DNA of 64,000 bases from positions 2,981,501 to 3,045,500 of the forward strand of contig NZ_CP053708.1 of NCBI RefSeq assembly GCF_013201075.1, given 5' to 3'. Shown here piece by piece: positions 39,113-47,890 of this stretch. Every line of letters begins with the position of its first letter. Position 1 is the first letter of the stretch. The stretch is from Lichenicola cladoniae (GTDB taxonomy: Bacteria; Pseudomonadota; Alphaproteobacteria; Acetobacterales; Acetobacteraceae). The translations under genes were made by a program, and so were the position numbers. Under the pieces are notes generated by a model that saw only the letters and a list, made by a program, of their open reading frames with translations, had not been told where the DNA came from and did no database searches.

Positions 39113-40368
39113 GCATCGATACGTTGAAGCGGCTGGCGACCGATCGCGCCGCCGGACGCCCCTCGGGCATCACATCGGTCTGTTCGGCGCATCCGCTGGT
39201 GATCGAGGCGGCCCTGCTGCAGGCGCGGGAAGACGGCACCGAGGCGCTGATCGAGGCGACCTGCAACCAGGTCAACCAGGATGGCGGCTATACCGGGATG
39301 GACCCGGCGGCCTTCCGCGATTTCGTCATGTCGATCGCCGATCGCGTCGGCTTCAACCGAGACCGGATCATTCTCGGCGGCGACCATCTCGGTCCCAACC
39401 CCTGGAAGCATCTGCCGGCCGAGGACGCGATGCAGCGTGCCGAGGACATGATCGCCGCCTATGCGCTGGCGGGCTACGAGAAACTGCATCTCGATTGCAG
39501 CATGGGGTGCGCCGGTGAGCCGGCAGCGCTGGCCGACGAGCTCACCGCCGCCCGCGCGGCCCGGCTGGCGGCGCGGGCCGAAGCCTGCGCTCCGGCAGCC
39601 CCGGTCTACATCATCGGCACCGAGGTCCCGACGCCGGGCGGTGCCACCGAGGCGCTCGACCATCTGGTTCCGACCGAGGCGGGTGCGGTGCGGGCGACCT
39701 ACGACGTGCATGAGCGCGCCTTCCGCGAGGTCGCTCCCGGCGCCTGGAGCCGGGTGATCGCGATGGTGGTGCAGCCGGGCGTCGAGTTCGGGCACGAGGA
39801 GGTGGTGATCTACCGGCCGGATGCGGCGCGCGATCTCGCCGCGACGCTGACCGGGCTACCCGGGCTGGTATTCGAGGCGCACTCGACCGACTACCAGCCG
39901 GAGGCCGCCCTGCGACGGCTGGTGCTGGACGGGTTCCCGATCCTGAAGGTCGGTCCGGGCCTGACCTTCGCCCTGCGCGAGACGCTGTATGGGCTCGACG
40001 CCATCGCGCACGCGATGCTGCCGGCGGCGCCCCGCCTGCCCGCCGAAATGGAGACGCTGATGCTGGCCGAGCCGAAGCACTGGCAGTCGCATTATCCCGG
40101 CACGCCGAACGAACAGCGCCTGCTGCGTCATTACAGTTATAGCGACCGCATCCGTTATTACTGGCCTGATCCGCAAGCCCGTGCCGCCACCGACGCGCTG
40201 ATGCAGCGGCTTGGCGATACCAGGTTGTCCGAGACACTGATCAGCCAGTACCTGCCGCGCTTCTATGATCGCGTGATGACCGGCGCATTGACGCCGGATG
40301 CCCGCACGCTGCTTATCGAAGCCGTCCGCGACGTGCTGCGGCTCTACGCCCGCGCCTGCGCCGCCTGA
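39109..40368 (+). CDS. gatZ: GatZ/KbaZ-family protein, possible D-tagatose-6-phosphate 4-epimerase
   Basis: 419 aa. Family marks include GITSVCSAHPLVIEAAL, EATCNQVNQDGGYTGM, RIILGGDHLGPNPW, LHLDCSMGC, GTEVPTPGG and FEAHSTDYQ. In E. coli GatZ is described as the non-catalytic partner of the GatY aldolase. No GatY, KbaY or LacD aldolase occurs here, and relatives in Agrobacterium galactitol catabolism were reported to epimerise D-tagatose 6-phosphate to D-fructose 6-phosphate. That activity would complete this operon. ATGA coupling to the kinase supports a joint role. Confidence 0.9.
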   Translation: MSIDTLKRLATDRAAGRPSGITSVCSAHPLVIEAALLQAREDGTEALIEATCNQVNQDGGYTGMDPAAFRDFVMSIADRVGFNRDRIILGGDHLGPNPWKHLPAEDAMQRAEDMIAAYALAGYEKLHLDCSMGCAGEPAALADELTAARAARLAARAEACAPAAPVYIIGTEVPTPGGATEALDHLVPTEAGAVRATYDVHERAFREVAPGAWSRVIAMVVQPGVEFGHEEVVIYRPDAARDLAATLTGLPGLVFEAHSTDYQPEAALRRLVLDGFPILKVGPGLTFALRETLYGLDAIAHAMLPAAPRLPAEMETLMLAEPKHWQSHYPGTPNEQRLLRHYSYSDRIRYYWPDPQARAATDALMQRLGDTRLSETLISQYLPRFYDRVMTGALTPDARTLLIEAVRDVLRLYARACAA

Positions 40369-40404
40369 CCAACAAACCGCAATCATCCCAGGGAAATACC
40401 GGAC

Positions 40405-41199
40405 ATGGACAAGAGACTCGACGGCAAGATCGCGGTCGTCACCGGCGCCGCCCGGGGCATCGGCCGCGCCATCGCCACGCGCTACGTGGCGGAGGGTGCC
40501 ACGGTCATCATCGGCGACCTGAACGAGAGCGGGGCCAAGGCCGCCGCTGCCGAAATCGGCGGTGCCTGCAGCGGCATGGCGCTGGATGTAACGCGGCAGG
40601 ACTCGATCGACGCGATGATCGCCGCAGTGGTGGCCGAGCATGGCCGGCTGGACATCCTGGTGAACAATGCCGGCATATTTGACCTGGCGCCGACAGTGGA
40701 AATCACCCGCGAGAGCTATCGCCGCGTCTACGCAGTCAATGTCGAGGGGCTGTTGTTCACCCTGCAGGCGGCCGCAAGGCAGATGATCGCGCAGGGTCGG
40801 CCGGCTGGCGGTGGTGCCGCCGGCAAGATCATCAACTTCGCCTCGCAGGCCGGCCGGCGCGGCGAACCCCTGGTGGCGATCTATTGCTCGAGTAAGGCGG
40901 CGGTAATCAGCCTGACCCAGAGCACCGGGCTGGACCTGATCAAGCACGGCATCAACGTCAATGCCATCGCGCCGGGCGTGGTCGATAACGACATGTGGGA
41001 GCATGTCGATGCGAGCTTCGCCAAGTACGAGAACCTGCAGCCCGGCGAGAAGAAGCGCATGGTCGCGGCCGCGGTGCCGTTCGGCCGCATGGCCCGTCCG
41101 GACGAGATCGCCGGCCTGGCCGCCTTCCTGGCCTGCGCCGACGCCGATTATATCGTGTCGCAGACCTACAATATCGACGGAGGCAACTGGATGAACTGA
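40405..41199 (+). CDS. smoS: Short-chain polyol dehydrogenase (sorbitol/galactitol 2-dehydrogenase type)
   Basis: 264 aa. NAD-binding TGAARGIGRA (residues 13-22), NNAG (about 89-92), catalytic Ser in NFASQAGRRGEP, and YCSSK with the Tyr-x3-Lys pair. The match to Rhodobacter sphaeroides sorbitol dehydrogenase SmoS is close along the chain (FDLAP-VEITRESY, GINVNAIAPGVVD, YENL-GEKKR, the C-terminal YNIDGGNWMN). SmoS oxidises sorbitol to fructose and galactitol to tagatose. With the kinase and GatZ here, galactitol is the attractive substrate. Confidence 0.92.
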   Translation: MDKRLDGKIAVVTGAARGIGRAIATRYVAEGATVIIGDLNESGAKAAAAEIGGACSGMALDVTRQDSIDAMIAAVVAEHGRLDILVNNAGIFDLAPTVEITRESYRRVYAVNVEGLLFTLQAAARQMIAQGRPAGGGAAGKIINFASQAGRRGEPLVAIYCSSKAAVISLTQSTGLDLIKHGINVNAIAPGVVDNDMWEHVDASFAKYENLQPGEKKRMVAAAVPFGRMARPDEIAGLAAFLACADADYIVSQTYNIDGGNWMN

Positions 41200-41202
41200 A
41201 CT

Positions 41203-41215
41203 CGTTACCGTAACG
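41203..41215. promoter_or_regulatory. Small palindrome after the dehydrogenase gene
   Basis: CGTTACCGTAACG is a perfect 6-bp inverted repeat around one base, 4 bases after the dehydrogenase stop and about 60 bases before the next start. It resembles a LacI/GalR-type half-site pair but could be chance. Confidence 0.25.
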
Positions 41216-41276
41216 TTGGGCCACGGTCGGGACTCACCGGCCAAACGATATCCGGGTTCTGGGGAGGATCCACACC

Positions 41277-42599
41277 ATGACGACACATAATCGCCTGCTA
41301 GCGACCGTAGCGGCCGCCGGCCTGGCACTGGGAGCGGGTGCCGCTTCCGCCGACACCACCCTGACCATCGCGACGGTCAACAACGTGCAGATGATCGAGA
41401 TGCAGAAGCTCTCTCCGGTGTTCGAGAAGGCGCATCCCGACATCCACCTGCGCTGGGTCGTGCTGGAGGAAAATACACTGCGCCAGCGCGTCACCACCGA
41501 CATCGCCACGCATGGCGGCCAGTTCGACATCATGACGATCGGCAACTACGAGGTGCCGCTCTGGGCCAAGCAGAAATGGTTGCAGAGCTTCGACAACCTG
41601 CCGGCGAGCTATGACGAGAACGACATCATCGGGCCGGTGAAGGACGGGCTGAGCTACCAGGGCCACGTCTACGCGCTGCCGTTCTATGCCGAGAGCGCCA
41701 TGACGCTCTACCGCAAGGATTTGTTCGACAAGGCCGGGCTCAAGATGCCCGAGGCACCGACCTACGAGCAGATCCGCCAGTTCGCCGACAAGCTGACCGA
41801 CAAGTCGCAGAACGTGTTCGGCATGTGCCTGCGCGGCAAGCCGGGCTGGGGCGAGAACATAGCCTATTTCAGCACGCTGGTGACGGCGTTCGGCGGCCAG
41901 TGGTTCGACGCCAACTGGAAGGCGACGCTGAACACCCCGGCATGGCACACGGCGCTGACCTATTATAGCGACATCCTGAAGGCCGACGGGCCGCCCGGCA
42001 TCAGTTCGAACGGCTTCAACGAGAACCTCGCCTTGTTCTCGTCGGGCCATTGCGCGATGTGGATCGACGCGACGAGTGCCGCGGGCACGGTCTACGACAA
42101 GAAGCAGAGCCAGGTGGCCGACAAGGTCGGCTTCGCGGCAATCCCGACCGGTTCGTTCCAGGGCGGTCCGACCTGGCTGTGGTCGTGGAACCTGGCAATC
42201 CCGTCCTCCTCGAAGCATGTCGATGCGGCCAAGACCTTCATCACCTGGGCCACGTCTAAAGAGTATATCGCGCTGGTCGCCGAGACCGATGGCTGGGTGA
42301 ACATCCCGCCGGGCACGCGTATCTCGGCGTACCAGTCACCCGACTATAAGCAGGTGGCCCCGTTCTCCGACTTCGTGCTTGCCGCGATCCAGCATTCCAA
42401 TCCGAACGGCAAGACCGCCAACCCGCGTCCGTATGTGGGTGCGCAGTTCGTCGACATACCCGAGTTCCAGGGTATCGGAACCCAGGTTGGCCAGATCATC
42501 GCCGCGACGCTGACCGGTGCCACGACGGTCGACAACGCGTTGTCGACCGCGAACACCGCCGCAGAACGGACGATGCATCAGGCGGGCTATCCCAAGTAA
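41277..42599 (+). CDS. smoE: Extracellular polyol-binding protein (SmoE/CUT1 type), orphan
   Basis: 440 aa. Signal peptide with core LLATVAAAGLALGAGA and cleavage after ASA (about residue 24). The type 2 periplasmic binding fold is seen in TTDIATHGGQFDIMTIGNYEVPLWA, LPFYAESAMTLYRKDLFDKAG and FSSGHCAMWIDATSAAGTVYD, in line with SmoE of the sorbitol/mannitol transporter. A GGGAGG box 9 bases upstream supports the start. It belongs to a different ABC class from the CUT2 system in the same operon, and no CUT1 permease or ATPase gene follows. Confidence 0.9.
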   Translation: MTTHNRLLATVAAAGLALGAGAASADTTLTIATVNNVQMIEMQKLSPVFEKAHPDIHLRWVVLEENTLRQRVTTDIATHGGQFDIMTIGNYEVPLWAKQKWLQSFDNLPASYDENDIIGPVKDGLSYQGHVYALPFYAESAMTLYRKDLFDKAGLKMPEAPTYEQIRQFADKLTDKSQNVFGMCLRGKPGWGENIAYFSTLVTAFGGQWFDANWKATLNTPAWHTALTYYSDILKADGPPGISSNGFNENLALFSSGHCAMWIDATSAAGTVYDKKQSQVADKVGFAAIPTGSFQGGPTWLWSWNLAIPSSSKHVDAAKTFITWATSKEYIALVAETDGWVNIPPGTRISAYQSPDYKQVAPFSDFVLAAIQHSNPNGKTANPRPYVGAQFVDIPEFQGIGTQVGQIIAATLTGATTVDNALSTANTAAERTMHQAGYPK

Positions 42600-42638
42600 G
42601 AACCTGATCGATCCGGCCGGGATGTTTCCTGTTCCGGC

Positions 42639-42668
42639 GACGTTGCGCTCCACCCCGGGCGCAACGTC
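42639..42668. terminator. Hairpin between the convergent smoE and 42710 genes
   Basis: Perfect 10-bp stem GACGTTGCGC / GCGCAACGTC with a 10-base loop, 40 bases after the binding-protein stop and 41 bases after the end of the convergent gene. No T-run on either side; a bidirectional terminator is likely. Confidence 0.55.
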
Positions 42669-42709
42669 ACCGGGACGATCGATCGCCGGTGCGCGTGACG
42701 AACCAGACT

Positions 42710-43351
42710 TTAGTGGCCGGCGGCAGCCGATGAGGAGTGATCCGGCATCCGCTTGTAGTTGTAGCGGTGCCCCAGCCAGCGGACATCGCTTCCGTCCGCA
42801 GGGCTGAAGTACTGCTCCTTCACGTCATGATCCTCATCGACGAAACGAATGACCTGATCCAGCCGCAGAAACTGTCCGACCGCGTCAGGCCCGGGACGGG
42901 GACTCGCGAACGGTGCGAAATCGAGCACGATGCTGCCGTTCCCGCCCCGGTCGCGGCTCCAGGCGACCATCATTCCGTCCGGCCCGCGCGTGTCGAACGA
43001 CATGTAGTCCCAGCGTCCTTCGAGCCGGTTGAACGTCAGGAGGTCGGTCCGGCGCACGTCGCGCGACTCATCGTCGCCGGCTGGACGGATGATCTCCTGC
43101 GACAGGGTTCCCATCATCCGCCGCACCGCGATCAGCCCGCTCGTCGTCACCGGAACGGCGCCCGGTGCAGACCACGCGGACTCCGTAACGAGCCAGCGTC
43201 CCGTCCGTCCGGCGAGCAGATCCGCTTCCGGACCGGCCTGGTTCAGTCGCTCGCCTGCCGACAGCCCTGCCGATGCCATCGCGCGGGAAACCGGGACGGC
43301 GGCGAACAGACCGACAGCGGCAAGGCGAACGATGTCTCGACGATCGAGCAT
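42710..43351 (-). CDS. Exported protein with Tat-like leader, DUF1579-like
   Basis: 213 aa. The leader MLDRRDIVRLAAVGLFAAVPVSRAMA has an Arg-Arg pair before a hydrophobic core, suggestive of Tat or Sec export. The mature part opens with ADLLAGRTGRWLVTESAW, which follows the DUF1579 pattern of a one-domain beta-barrel fold, then FNRLEGRWDYMSFDTRG. It has no recognisable catalytic motif. It is divergent from the LysR gene at 43461, 109 bases apart, and may be its target. Confidence 0.65.
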   Translation of the reverse strand: MLDRRDIVRLAAVGLFAAVPVSRAMASAGLSAGERLNQAGPEADLLAGRTGRWLVTESAWSAPGAVPVTTSGLIAVRRMMGTLSQEIIRPAGDDESRDVRRTDLLTFNRLEGRWDYMSFDTRGPDGMMVAWSRDRGGNGSIVLDFAPFASPRPGPDAVGQFLRLDQVIRFVDEDHDVKEQYFSPADGSDVRWLGHRYNYKRMPDHSSSAAAGH

Positions 43352-43460
43352 GGCGTGGTTCCAATCCTGGCGGGGCGCCCGTCATGTCTACCAAGTGCCT
43401 GATGACCACGGTCGCGCCATCTCGGCTCCACTTTGTCGCGCTGAGGTCTACAATCCACGG

Positions 43461-44372
43461 ATGATCGACATCTATGAGGACGTCCCCACCTTTGTCGCCG
43501 TTGTCGAGTTCGGCGGATTCGCTGCGGCCGCGCGCCATCTCAACCTGTCGCGGTCGGCGGTCGGGAAGGCGATCGCGAGGCTCGAGATCCGGCTCGGCGC
43601 CCAGTTGCTGCAACGGACCACGCGCCGCGTCACCCTGACCGAGGATGGCCATGCGTTCCACGTGCACTGCCATCGCGCCCTTGCCGAACTTGAAGCCGGA
43701 CGTTCGCAGCTCGAGCGGGGACGTCGCGAGATCAGCGGAATACTGCGCGTCTCGATGCCGGTCCTCTATGGAAGACTGAAGGTGGCGCCCGTCCTCACCA
43801 GGCTGGCGATACGACATCAGGCTCTTGCCCTGGAACTCGATTTCCGCGACGGGCTGGTCGACCTGATCGGCGATAGGGTCGATCTCGCAGTCCGGATGGG
43901 GCCGCTCGACCCTGTGACCGGCCTGATCGCGGTAAGGATCGGCGAGGAACGCACCATGCTGTGCGCGTCACCCGCCTATCTCGATCGTCACGGCCGTCCC
44001 GAGGGACCGGACATGCTCGACTTGCATGTTGCCATCACCTACTCCCGCGGCGGCCGCACGCACCCGTGGACCTTCCCACGCACGGGCGATGCCGCTCTCG
44101 TCGTGCGCCCCGAATCCAGGTTCCGGCTCGACGATTTGGGCGCGATCATGGACGCGGCGATCGCCGGCGTCGGTCTCGCGTGGCTGCCCGACTGGCTTGT
44201 CGAGGATGCGCTTATTCGCGGCGTCCTGTTGCCTGTGCTGCCACAATTATTGCCGGCGACCAGCCCGATCCACGCCGTCTGGCCGGCAGCCAGCCATTTG
44301 CCCCTGGGCGTTCGCACCGCGATCGACGAGTTGAAGACCAGCCTCCAGGTGCCCGAGCCGCGCGGCCGCTGA
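43461..44372 (+). CDS. LysR-family transcriptional regulator
   Basis: 303 aa. Winged helix FVAVVEFGGFAAAARHLNLSRSAVGKAIARLEIRLG, then LLQRTTRRVTLTEDGHAF and an effector domain (GILRVSMPVLYGRLKVAPVL on). It belongs to the CrgA/AaeR-like LysR subgroup, which often controls a divergent gene; the divergent neighbour is the exported DUF1579-like protein. Start at the ATG at 43461. Confidence 0.92.
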   Translation: MIDIYEDVPTFVAVVEFGGFAAAARHLNLSRSAVGKAIARLEIRLGAQLLQRTTRRVTLTEDGHAFHVHCHRALAELEAGRSQLERGRREISGILRVSMPVLYGRLKVAPVLTRLAIRHQALALELDFRDGLVDLIGDRVDLAVRMGPLDPVTGLIAVRIGEERTMLCASPAYLDRHGRPEGPDMLDLHVAITYSRGGRTHPWTFPRTGDAALVVRPESRFRLDDLGAIMDAAIAGVGLAWLPDWLVEDALIRGVLLPVLPQLLPATSPIHAVWPAASHLPLGVRTAIDELKTSLQVPEPRGR

Positions 44373-44591
44373 GCGACGCCGGCCGATCGCACCTAAGCGC
44401 AAATCGCGGCAGCCACCCGTGATCGCTTGCGGCGGCAGTGTGCCATCGAGGATCACAAGCCTAGGCCATATGGTTCAACTTGTTGTCGCGAGCGATCCTG
44501 ACGTGATGGGCAATGTTTCCTGTGCCTGACGTGTGCGCCCCGACACGATGGCAGCGGCGAAACGAACCGACAGCCCTCACCCCTTGCAATC

Positions 44592-44606
44592 TGCGCGAAA
44601 CGCGCA
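44592..44606. promoter_or_regulatory. Candidate operator upstream of kdgT
   Basis: TGCGCG-AAA-CGCGCA is a perfect inverted repeat located 31 bases before the permease start. The position fits a repressor site for the DeoR-family regulator at the end of the operon (47891-48664). Confidence 0.4.
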
Positions 44607-44636
44607 AATATTTGCTTGATCAGCCGGGAGTTCCGT

Positions 44637-45608
44637 ATGCAGATCGCCATCAAGCGGGGGCTCGACCGGATCCCCGGGGGCATGATGGTCGTGCCGCTTG
44701 CGATTGGCGCTGCCTTCGCGACGCTGGTCCCTCAGACGGCATCGTTCTTCGGCTCCTTCACCGGCGCGCTGTTCCACGGGGCGCTGCCGATCCTCGCCGT
44801 CTTCTATGTCTGCATGGGCTCCACGATTGCGCTCGGCGCCCTGCCTCGCGTGGCGCGGCGTGGCGGCGTGCTGCTGGCGACCAAGATCGCGCTCGGTATC
44901 GGAGCCGGCCTGATGCTGGGCCACGTGCTCGGCGAGCAGCCGGTCACGTCGGGATGGTTTGCCGGACTCTCCACGCTGGCTGTGGTGGCAGCGATCAACG
45001 ACACCAACGGCGGCCTCTACATGGCGCTGATGAACCAGTTCGGCCGCCCGGAAGAAGCCGGCGCCTACGCGGTGATGACGCTCGAGTCCGGACCCTTCCT
45101 GACCATGGTGACGCTGGGTGTCGCGGGCTTGTCGGCGTTCCCATGGCAGACGCTGGTCGGTGCCGTGTTGCCACTGCTGGCCGGCATCGTCATCGGCAAT
45201 TTCGATCGCGAGATGCGCAGCTTCCTGGGTGTTGCGGCACCGACGCTGATCCCGTTCTTCGCCTTCGCGCTCGGGACGACCCTTGATCTGCACCGGGTCT
45301 GGAGCGCCGGCCTGCTCGGGGTGGCGCTTGGGCTTGCGGTGGTCGCGGTATCCGGCGTGGCGCTGATCGTGACCGACCGGCTCTCAGGGGGTAACGGAAC
45401 AGCCGGCATCGCAGCCGCCTCGACAGCCGGCAACGCCGCGGCGGTGCCGGCCCTGATTGCCGCCGCCAATCCCGTTTACAAGGCCGCCGCGGCACCGGCG
45501 ACGATCCTGGTCGCATCTTGCGTGATCGTCACCAGCCTGCTGGTCCCGATCCTGACCGCCCGCTGGGCGCGCTTCGTCCAGCGGAAGATACCGGTCGATC
45601 CGACATGA
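44637..45608 (+). CDS. kdgT: 2-keto-3-deoxygluconate permease-family transporter
   Basis: 323 aa with about ten hydrophobic segments. KdgT marks are [71 protein letters not shown] and [15 protein letters not shown]. The ATG at 44637 has a GGGAG box 6 bases upstream, better than the TTG at 44616. In this operon the cargo is more likely a four-carbon sugar acid such as threonate or erythronate than KDG, as the next two genes make the D-threonate-type pathway. Coupled to the kinase gene by ATGA. Confidence 0.93.
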   Translation: MQIAIKRGLDRIPGGMMVVPLAIGAAFATLVPQTASFFGSFTGALFHGALPILAVFYVCMGSTIALGALPRVARRGGVLLATKIALGIGAGLMLGHVLGEQPVTSGWFAGLSTLAVVAAINDTNGGLYMALMNQFGRPEEAGAYAVMTLESGPFLTMVTLGVAGLSAFPWQTLVGAVLPLLAGIVIGNFDREMRSFLGVAAPTLIPFFAFALGTTLDLHRVWSAGLLGVALGLAVVAVSGVALIVTDRLSGGNGTAGIAAASTAGNAAAVPALIAAANPVYKAAAAPATILVASCVIVTSLLVPILTARWARFVQRKIPVDPT

Positions 45609-46876
45609 TCGAGATGGTGATCATCGCCGACGATCTGTCCGGCGCCGCCGATTGCGGCATCGCGTGCACGACAGCCGGCTATGGGACGTTGGTGGTGCTG
45701 GGCGAGCGAGAGGACGAGCTCGATTGCCAGGTACTGGCTATCGACGCGAACACACGGGGCGGCTCGTCGGCGGATGCGGCAGCCGAGTCCGCGCGGTTGG
45801 TGCGGCTGCACGGGACCCCGGACCGGATCCTGTTCCGCAAGCTGGACTCGACCCTGCGTGGCCACGTGGCGACCGAGCTGGCCGCGACGCTCGCCGCCCG
45901 GCGTGAGTTCGGGCCTGCAATCATCGTGCTCGCACCCGCATTTCCCGCTACCGGGCGCACGACCCGCGACGGCGTTCAGCTGCTCGATGGCATTCCGATG
46001 GAACAGACCGTCATCTGGCAGCGCGAGCGCATGCAGGGCCCGGCCTACCTGCCTGAGATGATGGCATCGGCGGATCTGCGCTCGGCGGTGTTCGACCTTG
46101 CCGCCGTGCGGGATAGCCGGCTTTCCCGGGCGATGACGGCCGCCGCCGGGGACGCGATCGACGTGCTGTGCTGCGACGCCGAGAGCGAGGATGACCTGCG
46201 CCGGATCGCGCAGGCCGGCGCCGCACTCGGGCGGCAGGTGATTTGGGCCGGATCGGCCGGTCTCGCAGGCCACGTCCCGGCTTCCATGCTGCCGCAACTC
46301 GCCACGGGCCGTTCGGCTGGCGGCCCGGTCGCTGCAGTGTCCGGCCCGATCCTGTTCGTGATCGGCTCGCTCTCCGCGGTGTCCGCGCGGCAGGTCGCGT
46401 TGCTCGCCGAGCGTCCGGACGTGGAACACCTGCTGGTGCCCCCCGCGGCGCTTCGTGACGGCGCCCGGACGACCCGGTGGCGCGGGATCGAGCGCGAACT
46501 GGATGCGGCGCTGGAGACCGGACATGATGTGGTGGTGTCGCTGGAAGCCGAGCCGGACGCCGATCCGCGCGACGGCCTGGTTCTGTGCCACGCGCTGGCC
46601 AGCCTGACCGCACCGCATGCCGACCGCATCGGCGCGCTGGTTTCGGCCGGCGGCGAGACTGCCCGGGCGGTGCTGCTCGCATTCCGCGCCGCGGGGCTGC
46701 GCCTGTGCGGCGAGATCGAGCCCGGCGTGCCGCTGTCCCTGGCCGAAGGCTGGCGGCGCCTGCCGGTCGTTACCAAGGCCGGGGCGTTCGGCTCCGAGCA
46801 GACCTTCCTGCGCTGTCGTGCATTGCTGCACGCCGGCTACGTTCCAAACCGTTCCCGACCGGAGTTTCTTCCATGA
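45605..46876 (+). CDS. dtnK: Four-carbon acid sugar kinase (DUF1537 family)
   Basis: 423 aa. The N-terminal domain has the family opening [20 protein letters not shown] and [18 protein letters not shown]; the C-terminal nucleotide domain has [28 protein letters not shown] and [15 protein letters not shown]1537 proteins phosphorylate D-threonate, L-threonate or D-erythronate. The neighbour PdxA2 points to D-threonate 4-phosphate as product. ATGA overlaps join it to the genes on both sides. Confidence 0.9.
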   Translation: MIEMVIIADDLSGAADCGIACTTAGYGTLVVLGEREDELDCQVLAIDANTRGGSSADAAAESARLVRLHGTPDRILFRKLDSTLRGHVATELAATLAARREFGPAIIVLAPAFPATGRTTRDGVQLLDGIPMEQTVIWQRERMQGPAYLPEMMASADLRSAVFDLAAVRDSRLSRAMTAAAGDAIDVLCCDAESEDDLRRIAQAGAALGRQVIWAGSAGLAGHVPASMLPQLATGRSAGGPVAAVSGPILFVIGSLSAVSARQVALLAERPDVEHLLVPPAALRDGARTTRWRGIERELDAALETGHDVVVSLEAEPDADPRDGLVLCHALASLTAPHADRIGALVSAGGETARAVLLAFRAAGLRLCGEIEPGVPLSLAEGWRRLPVVTKAGAFGSEQTFLRCRALLHAGYVPNRSRPEFLP

Positions 46877-47868
46877 CGCTGCCCCTCATTGCGATCACCA
46901 TGGGCGATGCCACCGGTGTCGGCCCCGAGATCATCATGAAGAGCCTGGCCCATGCCGAGCTCTATGAGCGGTGTCGCCCGCTGGTCATTGGGGATGCGAA
47001 GCGGCTCGAACGCGCCGGACGGATCGTCGGGTCCGACTTGGTGGTGCGATCGCTGTTCGCCGTCGAGGATGCGAAGTTTGAGCCGGGCACGGTGGATTGC
47101 ATCGACCTGGGGCTGATCCCGGACGACCTGCCGTTCGGCAAGCTGTCGCCGGTCGCAGGCGATGCCGCCTATCAGTATCTGCGCGTGGCGACGGAACTCG
47201 CGGTTGCCGGCAAGGTGGCGGCGATCTGCACCGCCCCCCTCAACAAGGAGGCGCTACAGGCCGGCGGTCATCATTATCCCGGCCATACCGAAATGCTGGC
47301 GGCGCTGACTGGGACCGAGGAGGTTTCGATGATGCTCACCGCGCCGAACCTGCGCGTCATCCACGTCACCACCCATATCGGTCTCATGGACGCGATCCGG
47401 AAGATCGAGCCCGGCCTGGTGGAGCGTACCATTGCCCGTGGTCACGAAGTGCTGGTGAAGGCAGGGCTGTCGCGGCGCAAGATCGGTGTCTGCGCCATCA
47501 ACCCGCATGCCGGCGAGAACGGCCTGTTCGGCCAGGGTGAGGAGGCGGAGAAGATCGTTCCGGCGATCGAGGCGTGCCGGGCCAAGGGCTGGGATGTCGA
47601 GGGGCCGCTGCCGGCGGACACGCTGTTCTTCCGCGCCGGTCGGGGAGATTTCGACATGGTGGTGGCGATGTATCACGACCAGGGCCACGGACCGGTGAAG
47701 GTCCTGGGTCTCGAATCGGGAGTGAATATCACTGTCGGACTGCCGGTGATCCGCACCTCGGTCGATCACGGCACCGCCTTCGACATTGCCGGCAAGGGCA
47801 TCGCCGACGAGCGTTCCCTGCTCGAGGCGCTGCGGCAGGCGATCGCGCTGGCTCCAGCGGACGCGTGA
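46873..47868 (+). CDS. pdxA2: 4-phosphothreonate-type dehydrogenase PdxA2
   Basis: 331 aa. PdxA-family marks: ITMGDATGVGPEIIMK at the N-terminus, APLNKEAL, metal-ligand His residues in HYPGHTEML, NPHAGENG and MYHDQGHGPVKVLG, and TSVDHGTAFDIAGKG near the end. PdxA makes vitamin B6 precursors, but copies next to a DUF1537 kinase oxidise and decarboxylate 4-phospho-D-threonate (or the erythronate isomer) to dihydroxyacetone phosphate. The tight operon supports the catabolic role. Confidence 0.92.
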   Translation: MTLPLIAITMGDATGVGPEIIMKSLAHAELYERCRPLVIGDAKRLERAGRIVGSDLVVRSLFAVEDAKFEPGTVDCIDLGLIPDDLPFGKLSPVAGDAAYQYLRVATELAVAGKVAAICTAPLNKEALQAGGHHYPGHTEMLAALTGTEEVSMMLTAPNLRVIHVTTHIGLMDAIRKIEPGLVERTIARGHEVLVKAGLSRRKIGVCAINPHAGENGLFGQGEEAEKIVPAIEACRAKGWDVEGPLPADTLFFRAGRGDFDMVVAMYHDQGHGPVKVLGLESGVNITVGLPVIRTSVDHGTAFDIAGKGIADERSLLEALRQAIALAPADA

Positions 47869-47890
47869 TCCTGCCAGGGCGAAACCGCGC

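Noticed and set aside
39856..41328. 490-codon open frame antisense to gatZ and smoS
   Set aside because: No domain signature and complementary to two well-supported genes.
45476..46831. 451-codon open frame antisense to the DUF1537 kinase
   Set aside because: Composition is that of an antisense shadow; the sense gene has all family motifs and ATGA couplings.
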